From Cyanophora paradoxa (taxonomy: Eukaryota > Glaucocystophyceae > Cyanophorales > Cyanophoraceae), in NCBI GenBank assembly GCA_004431415.1, contig QPMI01000527.1:124001-188000 (forward strand): 64,000 bases of DNA. Direction: 5' to 3'. Position 1 is the stretch's first letter. Every line of letters starts with the position of its first letter. Position numbers and translations under genes: made by a program. The notes below the pieces were generated by a model that had not been told where the DNA came from, did not search any database, and saw only the letters and a program-made list of their open reading frames with translations. Positions 20,393 to 30,533 of the stretch are shown one piece after another.

Positions 20393-20405
20393 TGCAATTG
20401 CGCAT

Positions 20406-20973
20406 GCGCATGAGCGTCGCGATCGGATATGGCCCTGTACCCGCGCGGCCTGCAGCTGCATGCGCAAGGCACGCGCGCGTACGGGCCCATACACAAGCAT
20501 GCCGGGGATATAACCTCTACCCCGCCTGGCGACTTGCGCTGCCGCCCGCCGCACCTCCGCCCCGCCCGGCGAGCCGCGCCTCCGCGCCTCCGCCACGCCC
20601 ATCGAGCCGCGCCGCCGGCAAGCCGCGCCGCCCGCCGCGCCTCCGTCCCGCACGGTCGTGCGCGCCGCCCGACGCGGCCCCGAGGCCTCACGGCCCTCTC
20701 GCCGCGCGCCTCGGCCGAGCCGGCCCCACGCGTCCTCGCCGCCCGCCACGCCTCCGCCCCGCCGGGCCGCCTCGCGCGCTTCACAAGTCTTGCAGCCGCC
20801 CTCACGCGTCCTCGCCGCGGATCGTGCGGCGGAGCTGCGGTCGCCCGCCCCGCCGGTTAGGGGAGGACGGGGATCGAGCCCGTCGGCGGGCAGAGGGGCG
20901 GGAGCAACAGAATACCCCACGGGCGGATGCGGCGGGCTCCGTCAGGCGCTGTCCGCGGGGGAGTGAAGCGTGC
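20406..20973. other. GC-rich flank downstream of histone-like locus C1
   Basis: No gene recognised. The sequence is low-complexity GCC/CGC with long open frames on all strands that only reflect composition. It matches 50172 onward in the second unit, where a 40-bp tandem repeat is present. The first 90 bases continue the B flank beyond the LINE target site. Confidence 0.55.
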
Positions 20974-21896
20974 CTTGGGTTGGACGGTCGTGCGGCTGCG
21001 GCGGGTCGCCATGAGAGTGGCCCCCTCAAAGGCCTGGATGAGGTGCATCTCAGCCAGCGCAGGTCCATCTGCCAGCGCAGGTCCTCGCACGTGAAGCCGG
21101 CCTCGCGCCAGCTCCTTGACCTGCGGCCCGCGCGCCCCCGTCGGCCTCGCCTCCCGCGCCTCCCGCGCGGCCGCCCCGGGCGGGCGCCAGGCGCACCAGG
21201 CGACCAAAGGAGCGCGTAGACGATGAGGGGACTGAAGGTCTTCCGGCAGGGGACTGAAGGGACCGGCGCAGGGGGTCTTCCCGCCCCGCGCGGCCGCCCA
21301 GGGCGGGCGCACCAGGCGAACAAAGGGCGCGTAGGCGAGCGAGGGGGGGATCGAAGGTCTTCTGGTGCCTGCGGATCCGAGGGAGCGCGGGACCCGGTCG
21401 GGGACAAGGGGGACGAGGACAGGCGCTCATTGCCTCGAGAGAGGGCGGCGGGGCGGACCTCGCGGAGGGCGACCGTCCGTCCCTCGGCCCCGGCACGGCG
21501 CATGCGGCGCTCAGTCGCGGAGCCGGCGAGGCCCAGCGGGGAAATCGGGGCGGCGCACCGAGGCGGTACCTGCGGGCGGGCGCGCGGGGCGTGCGGAGGT
21601 AAGGCGGTGGCCCAGTGGGGGAGAGAGCGGGGGCGGGGGGGCGATCTCGCGCTTCCGGTGCACCTGTGCGGCCTCTTGACGCCCCCGGCGGGGCCCGGCG
21701 GGGGGGATCTGGGGGGGATCTGGGGGGGGTCTGCGGGCGGGCGCGCGGGGCGTGCGGAGATAAGGCGGTGGGGGAGAGAGAGGGGGCGGGGGAACGGCCT
21801 CTTGACGCCCCCGGCGGCGGGGGCGCTCTTCCGCGCGGCCTTGGTCGCCAGGCGCCTCTTCAGTGCCTCGCCCCCAGTCGACCTCGTTGCCGTCTG
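20974..21896 (-). pseudogene. C1: divergent histone H3-like locus, broken
   Basis: Minus-strand pieces follow histone H3 in order. At 21896-21795 the tail reads QTATRSTGGEALKRRLATKA then ARKSAPAAGGVKRP, very close to the H3 tail [20 protein letters not shown]. At 21401-21354 RPGPALPRIRRHQKTF matches the alpha-N region. At 21331-21314 APFVRL precedes a GTGCGC donor, and VKELAR resumes at 21120, like PFQRLVREIA. At 21120-20974 EMHLIQAFEGATLMA then SRTTVQPK matches the histone-fold alpha 2, loop and alpha 3. There is a frame conflict between HQKTF and APFVRL (a C7 run), part of an exon is duplicated around 21220-21270, and a second tail remnant lies near 21660-21690. The copy is probably a pseudogene of an intron-containing H3 variant. 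Several tail lysines are replaced (GEA for GKA). Confidence 0.7.
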
Positions 21897-23094
21897 CTGC
21901 TGGCGCCGCTCCCGACCTCGCCTGCGGGAGCCTGTGTTTCAGCGTCGGCCGGCGGGGGGAAGGGACGGGAGGGGGGTCGCGCGAAGCGCCTCACCGAGGA
22001 GCGGCGAGGGGGGGAGGAGGGCGATTCGGGGGTAGAAAAGAAGGGGCGGGGGCGCCGAGGGCAGGCCCGGGGCGTCCCCACCCCCCGGGGACGAAGCGGG
22101 AGGGAGGCGGGCGGCCGGAGAGCGGCGCGGCACGCCTCCGCGACCCGACCCCTCGGATCCTCCAGGCGATCGTCCCCTCTCGCGAGCGTCGGATCGACGA
22201 CGGCCTGCAGGCCGGGTGAGGAAAATCAAACAATCCGCCCTAGCGGCCCGCGGGCGCACCGGCCGACGGCGGGACCTCGTCCGGCCGATCAGGCTCGTCT
22301 TCCCGGTTCGTTTAAAAAGAAGCTCGAGCCGAAGTGGCGCCCTTAGGGGGGGTACGTGCACACCAGCGCCGCACCTCACCTTCGAATCACGACCCCGTTG
22401 TCGCTTCCCCCCACCAAATCGACCCCCGGGAAATCGATTGGCGGGGTCGGCGGGGGGCGTAGAGGGGGTACTGGAGCGCCAGGGAGGGGTCGGGGGGTCG
22501 ATGGCGGCGGAACCTGGCCAAACCCGAGTCAACCGCAGCCTATGGCTGTTGGGAGACGATGGGGAGGGGTGTGGGCGCACTCTGCCGCTCCGGCGCCGAG
22601 CGAGATGCGTTCGAACGGCCCCGGGTCGCTGCCGCGCGGCTTCTGCCGACCGTAGCGCGCGCCAGAGGCCATCTGCGCACACTACGATCGTACGGAGAGC
22701 GTTTTCCCGCGCGGGGCGGGCGGGAACTCGGTGCGTTCGCAGGACGAGCCGGCGACCGCGCGGCGGCTCGAGGAGCGAGCGGCGAGCGCGGACCGATCGG
22801 GCATAGAGCGAGAGCCGAAAAGGCCACTAGAACCGCAAAGGCCCGATCCGCCAGGCGTGCGACGCGACGACCATTTGCCGGGGCCTGTGACGAAGAGCCC
22901 ACGCTCAGCTTTTCATCAAGCGAAGAGTGCGAGCGGCGCACCTGCGACGGCGTCTGGCTGCGTTCTGTAGGACCAGGAATGCTGGTCGCCTCTCAAGGCT
23001 CAAGGCTCAAGGTTCAAGCCTTAAGCCAAATTGGGGGTACAAGGACTCAAAGGCGCGCGGGCTCTGCTGCATGGCTACAAAGCTTCCGTGAACG
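21897..23094. other. Spacer between H3-like and F-box loci
   Basis: No gene recognised. The stretch is similar to 52297-53472 in the second unit, including shared blocks around 22140-22230 and 22500-22800. It separates a minus-strand H3-like locus from a plus-strand F-box locus, so it may hold a divergent promoter. That is inference; no clear TATA or initiator was identified. Confidence 0.5.
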
Positions 23095-25270
23095 ATGTCG
23101 TTCCCCTCGCGGAAGGAGAATCGGGCCCGCTTTGAACAGCCGGCGGCGGCCGCGGCAGGCGAAGCGCCTGCAGCCGCGCAACTTGCGGGCGTGTTCGATG
23201 CCCTCCCGACACGGTGGCGAGCAACGCGTTCGAGTCGCTCGGGCCGCGTGCGATGTGGCCCCTGCGCGGCGTGTGCAGGTCCGCCCCCGCGCTCCTCGTC
23301 GAATTCGTTGCTGAGGCCGCCGGGTCGCAGGCGTTGGCGGCGGGTGATCGAGGAGACGGACTGGTCGAGCATTGAGCTGCGGACGGACGAGGAAAAGTCG
23401 GCTGGCTCGGCGCCGTCGAGACACGGCGTCGCCACGGCGCTCGTGGAGGAGCGGAAGCTACGGCTCGGCGACGGCGCGAGCGTCTCGTTCGGGGCCGGCG
23501 GCGAGAGGTGGATGCGGCCTGCGGGCTCCTCGCGTCCCTCGTCCGCAGCGGCGGCGGCGGCGGCGGCGGCGGAGCGGCGCCGGCGCAGCCGCGGGAGGTG
23601 GTTTTCGGCGTCCTCGGATCCGAGGACGGGGACGAGGAAGACGGCTGCGGCGAGGACTTCCTGAGGCGCTTCGTGCTCGGAGCGCTGCGGGCGCTGCGGC
23701 CGCCGGGGGGCGCCCCCAGCCTCCTCGAGGGGCTCCTCCTTTGCCTCAAGAATCGGGTCGCCGCTGGACTACGCCGGATGGAGATACGGCCGCCGAGCTG
23801 CGGGCCGCCCTCTCTCCGTTCGGCGAGCTCCGCTCCCTGACGCTCTGCTTCTGAGCCCGCGACAGCGGAGTCCCGCCGGAGGCCGCGGCCGCCGCCGCCG
23901 CCGCCTGCCCGCTCCTCCGCTCCCTGAGCTTCCGCCCCGACCTCGCTTCGGAGTCGGCGGCGCTGGCGGCGCTCGCGCCCCTCGCGCGCCTCGAGCGGCC
24001 CGCGCCGCTCTTCGGCGCCGCGCGCGCGGACCACTGCCTCGCGGGAGACGCCTCCTGGGGCGGCCTCGGGGCGATCGCGGAGGGCCCCGCCGGCAGGAGC
24101 CTCCGCAGCCTCTGCAGCTGCCTCCTCGACGAGACGAGGAGCTGGCCCGCTGGTGCGCGGCCCTCTCACTCTCGCTCCCTCCGATCCGCCTCCTCTTCTT
24201 CTTCTTGAAGGCCTTCCCTCAGGTCGGATGCCTTCCCGAGGCCCTCGGGCATCGTTGCCCCCCGCTTCTGCCACTTCAGGAGAGCGGAGCCCTCCGAGGC
24301 GGCCGTCCGCGCGCTGGCGCGCCTGCCGAGGCTGGAGCGACGGGAGCCGCTGGGGGTGCGAACGCGACCCCGGGCCCGCCCGCGCCCGCGCCCGCGCCCG
24401 CCTGGCCTCACCGCCCTCCGGCTCGCAGCTGATTCTGAACGAACCGCGTGTCGCCGGGGACCGCCCGCGCCCTCGGCGGCGCCGCGCGCCTGCGCGGGCT
24501 CCGCCTCCGCCTCGAGGACGGCGGCCTCGCCGCGGGCGCGGCGCCCTCGGCGCCGTCGGCGGGGCGCTCCCGGCCCCGCCCTGCCCCTCCAGCCTCACGG
24601 TCGAGCTCTACGGTACGCCCGCCCGCTGCGCCGGATCGGATCTGATCTGATCTGATCTGATCCGTCTGATCTGACCCCCTTCGCGCAGCTACGAGCACGA
24701 GCCCGAGGGACGTCGCTGCCCTTCTCTCCGGCGCCGGCGCCCGGCGCCCGGCGGGCCCTCGCCGAGCTCGACGCGGTCCTCCGGCGGCCCCTCTCCGGGG
24801 CCGAGGCGGGGGCGCTCGCCGCCCTCCCCGGGGGCCCTCCGCCGCCTCCTCCTCTCCGCTCAGCTCGAGCCCAGCGCCGCCCTCCGGCCCTACGAGGTGC
24901 CCCGAACCCGCCCCGCCCGACCAGCCCCGCCCCTCTCGCCCCCCCACCCGCCCCGCCCCCCCCCCCCCCCCCCCCGCCCGCCCGCCCTCTCGCCCCCGCC
25001 ACCCCGCCCCGCCCCGCCCCGCCCCGCCCCTCCCGCCCCCCAACAGATCCTGGCGCGCCTGGGTCCCGAGGCCTCCATCGAAGTCGACCTCGCGCTCGCG
25101 GGCGGCGCTCTGCCGCGGGCGGGGCTCGCGGGGCCGCGGGCCCTACCCCTGACCGTCCCGCTACCGCTCCCCCCACCAGGCCAACTCGCGGGCCGCCGGC
25201 CGCGGTCGACGCGCTCCTCGAGGGGCGCCGGCCCTACCCTGACCGCCTCGCTACCTCTTCCCCCCCTCCC
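23095..25270 (+). pseudogene. D1: F-box/leucine-rich protein, frameshifted
   Basis: From ATG 23095 the frame reads MSFPSRKENRARFEQ, an Ala-rich stretch, then AQLAGVFDALP, the start of an F-box. One base is missing at about 23205 relative to D2, and the rest of the F-box continues in another frame (AFESLGPRAMWPLRGVC, then EFVAEAAGSQA). Downstream exons are Leu-rich (ALRALRPPGGAPSLLEGLLL, ALAALAPLARLERPAPL), like weak LRRs. The exon near 23870 lacks the continuity seen in D2, and an in-frame stop follows TLCF. F-box proteins bind SKP1 in SCF ubiquitin ligases; that role is only a family expectation. The last exon (25046 to about 25140, ILARLGPEASIEVDLALAGG) runs into a C-rich tract and then the A3 fragment. 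Confidence 0.55.
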
Positions 25271-25464
25271 CTAGGCCTCCTTTCCCCCCCCTCCCCCTCC
25301 TCGCGCTATCTTCCCCTTCCCTCGCTACCTCCCCCGCTTCCCCGCAACCCCCCCCCCCTCCCCCCCCCGTTTCCCCCAAGCCTCTCACTCCCAGCCCGCC
25401 CCCGCCCCCGCCCCGCGGCGGCCGCGTACCCCCCCTCCCCCCCCTTTTCCCCCAAGCCTCCCGC

Positions 25465-26572
25465 CCCCGCCATCGACGCGCACGCCGGCGGCCGCTCGGC
25501 GCGATTCCCGCGGGGCCCGAGCCCCGGCCCGACCCCGTCCGCCCGCCGCCTCCGCCCCCGCCTCCGCCATGGCCCTCGGCATGGGCGCCATCAACAGCCG
25601 TCCGCCCCCGCCCGCCCCGCCCCCTCCCCGCCCCCTCCCCGCCGGCGGCGCCCCCGGCGCCCTCGGCGGCGGCCGCCGCCTCGACCGTGGCGATGCTGGT
25701 GCGGGCGCTGCAGGCGGTCGGCCGCATGATCGACCGCATGGTCGCCACGACGGGCAAGGGCTCCTCGGTCCTGCGGCCCCGCGCCCTCCTCGTCAAGGGC
25801 CAGCTGGCCTGGGCCGCCGGCGACGCGCGCGCCGCGGCGCTGCACTGGACGGACGCGGCGGAGCTCGCCTCGCGGCTGCTGATGCCCGAGGACCTCGCTC
25901 TCGCCTACTTCCACCTGGCGCGGCGGGCGGGGACCTCGGACGGGCCCCGGACCGCCATCCGCGCCGACCGCGCCCGGCGGCTCTTCGCAGCCACAGGCAA
26001 CTCCTGGTGCGCTTGAGTTTGACGTGGAAAGTGTGAGAAGGAGCCCGCGAGCCGCTGACCTCGCCCGCGCGCAGGCTCTTCGGTCGGGCGATGGCGGAGA
26101 TCCACGTGGTGACGCCCTCTGCGGCCCGCGCGGCCGCCCAGGCCCGCGAGGCGCGGCAGGCGGCAGCGGCCGCCGCTGCCGCCGCTGCCGCCTCCGCCCC
26201 GCCGCGTCGTCGTCGGCGGCGTCGGCGAGCCCGCAGCGGCAGCCGCGGGCCTCGGCCAACATGTCGCCCCCTCCCCATCCGGCGGCGGCCGCCGCTTCGT
26301 CCTCCTCGCCGCCGCCGGCCCCGCAGGCGCCGGCCTCGCCGGCGGGCAGCGGCAGCAGCTCCGTGGCGACCTCTGCCGCACGCAGCCGGGCCGCCTGGGG
26401 CTCGCCGGCCCCGGGCCCCAACCCGGCCCCGGCCTCCCTGGACCCCGGGCCCCCGCCCGCCCTCTCCGCCCCCGTCTCCCAGTCCGGCTCCGCCCTCTCC
26501 GACGGCTCCGCCCAGGGGCCCCCGCCCCCGCCCGAGCCGGCCCCGGCGCCCCCCGTCCAGATGCGCCCCTAG
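25465..26572 (+). pseudogene. A3: 3' fragment of the sAC-like gene
   Basis: Only the last part of gene A is present. It begins inside the Ala/Pro linker (about 25465), jumps from the equivalent of A1 4166 to about 4578 (an internal deletion of roughly 0.4 kb joined at a GGGCCC-like microhomology), then runs through AMLVRALQAVGRMIDRMVAT and ALLVKGQLAWAAGDARAAAL to the last exon (26075-26572, TAG). The tail has the same one-C loss in the CCCCC run of SAPAASS as A2, which suggests A2 and A3 share ancestry. With no upstream exons it cannot make the full protein. It may supply a 3' end to D1 transcripts. Confidence 0.85.
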
Positions 26573-26954
26573 GCCTGACTAGCTCTCGCCCCTAGCTGCG
26601 GTTTTTTAAAATATGCTTGTACATGTGTATATGCGAGGGCGGCTTTTCAGCGTCGGGGTACAGAGCGACGCGGTCGATCGCGAGCGGGGTACAGTAAGGT
26701 CGCGAACTCGAAGCGCTAGCTTGAGACATCGCGATCGCGGGGGATACGTACAGATCTAGAGCACGCGTACGTATACAACGAAATCAAATTGTGATCATCA
26801 CCTGTACCCCCTCGAGCTCGAGGCAGCTTAGCTTGCGGACCCGGGACCGGGACTCCCGCGCGCGGCCGCCGACGAAGCTTGAAGCACGCGATCGCTAGCA
26901 ACAGTCAGCAGCAGCAGACTTCGTACGCTCGCGTAGGTCGTTTCGACGTCGAGG
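26573..26954. other. A3-B2 intergenic
   Basis: No gene seen. The 3' flank of A (T-rich tract, TACATGTGTA, GGGGTACAGAGCGAC) is followed by the conserved block ATCACCTGTACCCCCTCGAG found before all B genes. Unlike the A1-B1 interval there is no LINE fragment, so this is an empty-site comparison for the insertion at 6007. Confidence 0.65.
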
Positions 26955-29900
26955 ATGTCGGGGATAGGCCGCGGGCGCGGCCGGATTAGTGGAGTGGAGA
27001 TTGGATTTCGTATTCTCCAGCTGATCTCCCGGGACCCCCCCCTCCACTAGTGGTCGGCGCGTCCTGGTGCGTTGCACGCGCTCCGATTCTCGCCCTCGAC
27101 GTCCTGCGCGTCGTTGACCGCGACCGGCTCTCCAGCTGGATGGCTCTCGAGTGCGATGGACGCGTCGTCGACGTCAACCGCTTCGGCAGTTACCTTCGTC
27201 CCGTATGGGAGCGGTGCTCAGACCTCCAAGAATCCCCTAGGACGCGTCCAGCTGCGCGCCGCGCTCATGCATCCGCAGGGTCTGCCTCGCCGATGGCCGG
27301 CGCCGGCGCCGTGGCCAGCGACGGCGACGACCGCGTCCCGCTCCTCGCCGCAGCGCAGAGCGCTTCGCCGTCCAGCGCTGATCATGAGCTAGCTCTGGCG
27401 CCGGCCTCGGCGCCCGACGGGAAGGCCGCCTACGTATACAGCATGCGCACAGCGCCAGCACCCGCGGCGCCGGCCGCGGCCGCAGCGGCTTCACCTGGAG
27501 CCGGCGCCGGCCCGGCTGCAGCAGGAGTCGCCGGTGTCGGCCAGCTGCAGCCGGCTGGCGCTGACAGCGCGGCGTCGCCCCGGGTCGAGCCGTGGTTCCA
27601 TGCGGCTGCGACGGGGGACGTCAACGTGCTTCGGTGCCGCCCCCCCCCCCCCCCCGCCCCCCCCCTCCCCCGTGCCACGGTGCCCTCCTGCCACGCCTGC
27701 GAGGGGCCCAGATCTAGACCCCCCGCCTCAGGGCCTTGCATCCACCGCCCTATTTACTTTCTCCCTCCGCGCTACAGCCCCCCCCCCCCCCCCCCCCCCC
27801 CCCCACCCCCACCCCCACCCCACCCCATCCACCCACCCACACAGACACACACACCACGCACATCACATCCTACCCCCTTCCCCCCCCCCCCCCACCCCCT
27901 CCGCGCTCCCCTGCCCCCCCCCCCCCCCCCCCCCCCCCCCGCTTTCCCATCCACCCCACCCCCACCCCCTTACCCCACCCCACCCCCACCTTCCACCCCC
28001 CCCCCCCCCTCCGTCCCTCGCCCCCCGCCCCCCACCCCCGCCCACTCCGAACTTTGGATCAAATATTGATGGCCTCGCAGGGCGATGCTGGAAGGAGGCC
28101 GGCCGGTCGATTCAACGAACAAGGAAGGCCTCACAGCGCTCTACATTGCATGCGAGAAGGGCCACGAATCCGCAGCACGGCTCCTCCTCGAGCGCGGCGC
28201 AGACTCTATGCTGCCTTGCGGCGAAAGGGGCAGGCTCCCGATTCACGCGGGAGCCGCTTCTGGGCATGAGCCCATTGTGAGGTGCCCTGCAGGAACCCTG
28301 CATCATCCTTGCCAGCTGCAAACAGCCCTGCAGGCTTCTACTGGGGCGCGGGATGCCTGTGGATGCGAAGACCGAACATGGAGCTACGGTACTCTACATT
28401 GCATGCCAGGAAGGTCGGGAGGCCATGGCAGGGCTCCTGCTCGAGCACGGAGCGGACCCCGAGCTGTGCGACGAAGATGGCTGGCACCCCCTCCACGCCG
28501 CTGCAAGCAAGGGGCACGGGGCCGTTGTCATGTGCGTCGAGCCCGGCCCTGCTTTCCGCCGTCGGACTGCATGTGATCTCGTCACGGCGTGTGCCGGCTG
28601 CAGGCTTCTGCTGGAGCGGGGGGCGCCAGTGGATGCGAAGACCAACGATGCTTTCACTGCGCTCTATTTTGCAGCCGCAAAAGGTCACGTGGACGTCGCG
28701 CGGCTCCTGCTTGAGCGCGGAGCGGATCCATCGCTCCCGTGTGGCCCCAACGGCTGGCAGCCACTCCACAAAGCTGCAGAGAATGTGCACGGAGCTGTCG
28801 TCAAGTGCGACGGGCCGGGCTCTGTACATGTTTTTCGCCGCCGAACTGCATGCATATGTGATCTCGTGTGCCGGCTGCAGGCTTCTGCTGGAGCGGGGGG
28901 CGCCAGTGGATGCAAAGATTAACAAGGGTTTCACTGCGCTCTTCATTGCAGGCGGGATGGGTCATTTGGACGTCGCGCAGCTCCTGCTCGAGCGCGGAGC
29001 GGACCCCGTGCTCCCTTGCGGCCCCAGCGGCTGGCAGCCCCTCCACGCCGCTGCCAGGAAGGGGCAAGGAGCCGTTGTCAAGTGCGGCGGGCCCGGCCCT
29101 GCTTACCGCTGTCGGACTGCATGTAATCTCGTGTGCCGGCCACAGGTTTCTGCTGGAGCGCGGGGCGCCGGTGGATGCGAAGACCGAAGATGGGCGTACG
29201 GCACTCTACACTGCGTGCCAGGAAGGTTGCGAGGCGGTTGCAAGGCTCATGCTTGAGCGCGGAGCGGACCCATCGCTCCCGTGTGGCCCCAACGGCTGGC
29301 AGCCACTCCACACCGCTGCATTGAATGGACATGGAGCCGTTGTCAAGTGCGGCGGTCCCGGCCCGGTTTCCGCCATTGGACTGCATGTGATCTCTTGTGC
29401 CGGCTGCAGGCTTCTGCTGGAATTCCGGGTGCTGGTGGATGCGAAGAGCAAGACTTGTTACACTGCGCTCTGCCTGGCAGCGGGAAACGGGCACGTGGAC
29501 GCTGTGCGGCTCTTGCTCGAGCACGGTGCGGACCCCATGATTTCTTGCGGCCCCGACGGCATTCAGCCTCTCCACATCGCTGCAATGAACGGGCACGGAG
29601 CCATTGTCAAGTGCGGAGGGCCCTGCCCTGCTTTCCGCCATCAGACCGCATGTAATATCGTGTGTCGACTGCAGGCTTCTGCTGGAGCAGGAGGCGCCGG
29701 TGGATGCAAAGTGCAATAACGGTCTCACTGCGCTCTTCAATGCAGCTAAGAACGGTCACGTGGATATCGCGCGGCTCCTGCTCGAGCGCGGCGCGGACCC
29801 CGCACTCCCGTGTGGCCCCAATGGCCATCACCCCCTCCACATCGCTACAAGCAACGGACACGTCATCATCGTTAAGTGCGGCGGGCCCAGCTCTGCTTTC

Positions 29901-30408
29901 CGCCGTCGGACTGCATGTGATCTCCTGTGCCGGCTGCAGGCTCCTGCTGGAGCGGGGGGCGCTACTTAATGCGAAGACCAAGTCTTAATCCACAGCGCTC
30001 CGCATCGCAGCCCTTATGGGTTACGTGGACTTGGCGCGGCTCTTGCTCGAGCACGGAGCGGACTCTTCCCTACCTAGCGGCTTTGATGGCTCGCAGCCCC
30101 TTCACACCGCTGCAAACAACGGGCACGGAGCCGTTGTCAAGTGCGGCTTTTGAGGGCTCGTGGGGACTGTTTTTGCTTTCTAACTGCGTGATCGTGTTCT
30201 CTGACCACAGGCTTCTGCTGGATTATGGGGCGCCGGTGAATGCAAAGTCCAGATATGGTTTCATGGCGCTCATTTCGGCGTCCTGTTCTGGTCATGAGGC
30301 CGTGGCACGGCTTCTGCTCGCGCACGGCGCGGATCCCAATCTGGCGGACAGCGAAAACATGCTGCCCATCCATGCAGCTGCATATTCCGGGAGCGTAGCT
30401 CTGTTGAA
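26955..30408 (+). pseudogene. B2: ankyrin part of the TRP-like gene, truncated and broken
   Basis: N-terminal exons at 26955 and 27293-27633, then ankyrin exons 28081-28281, 28334-28531, 28604-28804, 28881-29081, 29146-29346, 29410-29610, 29675-29875, 29940 to about 30135 and 30211-30408. The middle modules are 201-nt phase-2 exons separated by near-identical introns of about 60-75 nt. Lesions: a 69-bp insertion in the first exon (26985-27053) brings a TAG, and the ankyrin exon at 29940 has a TAA at 29986-29988. All channel exons are missing; the B sequence stops at about 30459, within the intron after the last ankyrin exon, and continues as an A2 intron. Exon 1 carries three extra X'X blocks (after TGA, TAC and GCA) relative to the other copies. 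Confidence 0.85.
26985..27053. repeat. 69-bp insertion with short inverted ends in B2 first exon
   Basis: The conserved stretch GCGCGGCCGG/TCGGCGCGTCC, continuous in B1 and B4, is split by 69 bp that begins ATTAGTGGAG and ends CTCCACTAGTGG. TAGTGGAG and CTCCACTA are inverted repeats. The size is a multiple of three but the insert carries an in-frame TAG. It may be a miniature inverted-repeat element or intron-like unit; no second copy was noticed in the window. Confidence 0.7.
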
Positions 30409-30533
30409 GTACGTATTATTGAGCCATTTCCACATCCATCCAGGTACCTGATAAGCTCGCTCCCCGCCCCTCTCGCCCCGCCCCTCCCCGCCTCTCTCCT
30501 CCCCGCCTCACGCGCGCCCCTCCCCGCCCGCAG

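Larger units (their letters stand above)
13377..20405 (-). mobile_element. Large LINE insertion (13390-20392) with 13-bp target duplication
   Basis: A non-LTR retrotransposon of about 7.0 kb on the minus strand. The 13-bp direct repeat TGCAATTGCGCAT flanks it at 13377-13389 and 20393-20405. The poly(A) end appears as a T run starting at 13389, and the conserved tail (TGCCCCCTGGGCA, GTCTAGAGAC and GGTAATTCACC on the element strand) follows. The paralogous flank downstream of B3 has one copy of the same 13 bases (50159-50171) with no element, which proves the insertion and its ends. It encodes endonuclease and reverse transcriptase, split by a stop codon, and carries a host-like coding segment at its 5' end. 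Confidence 0.93.
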
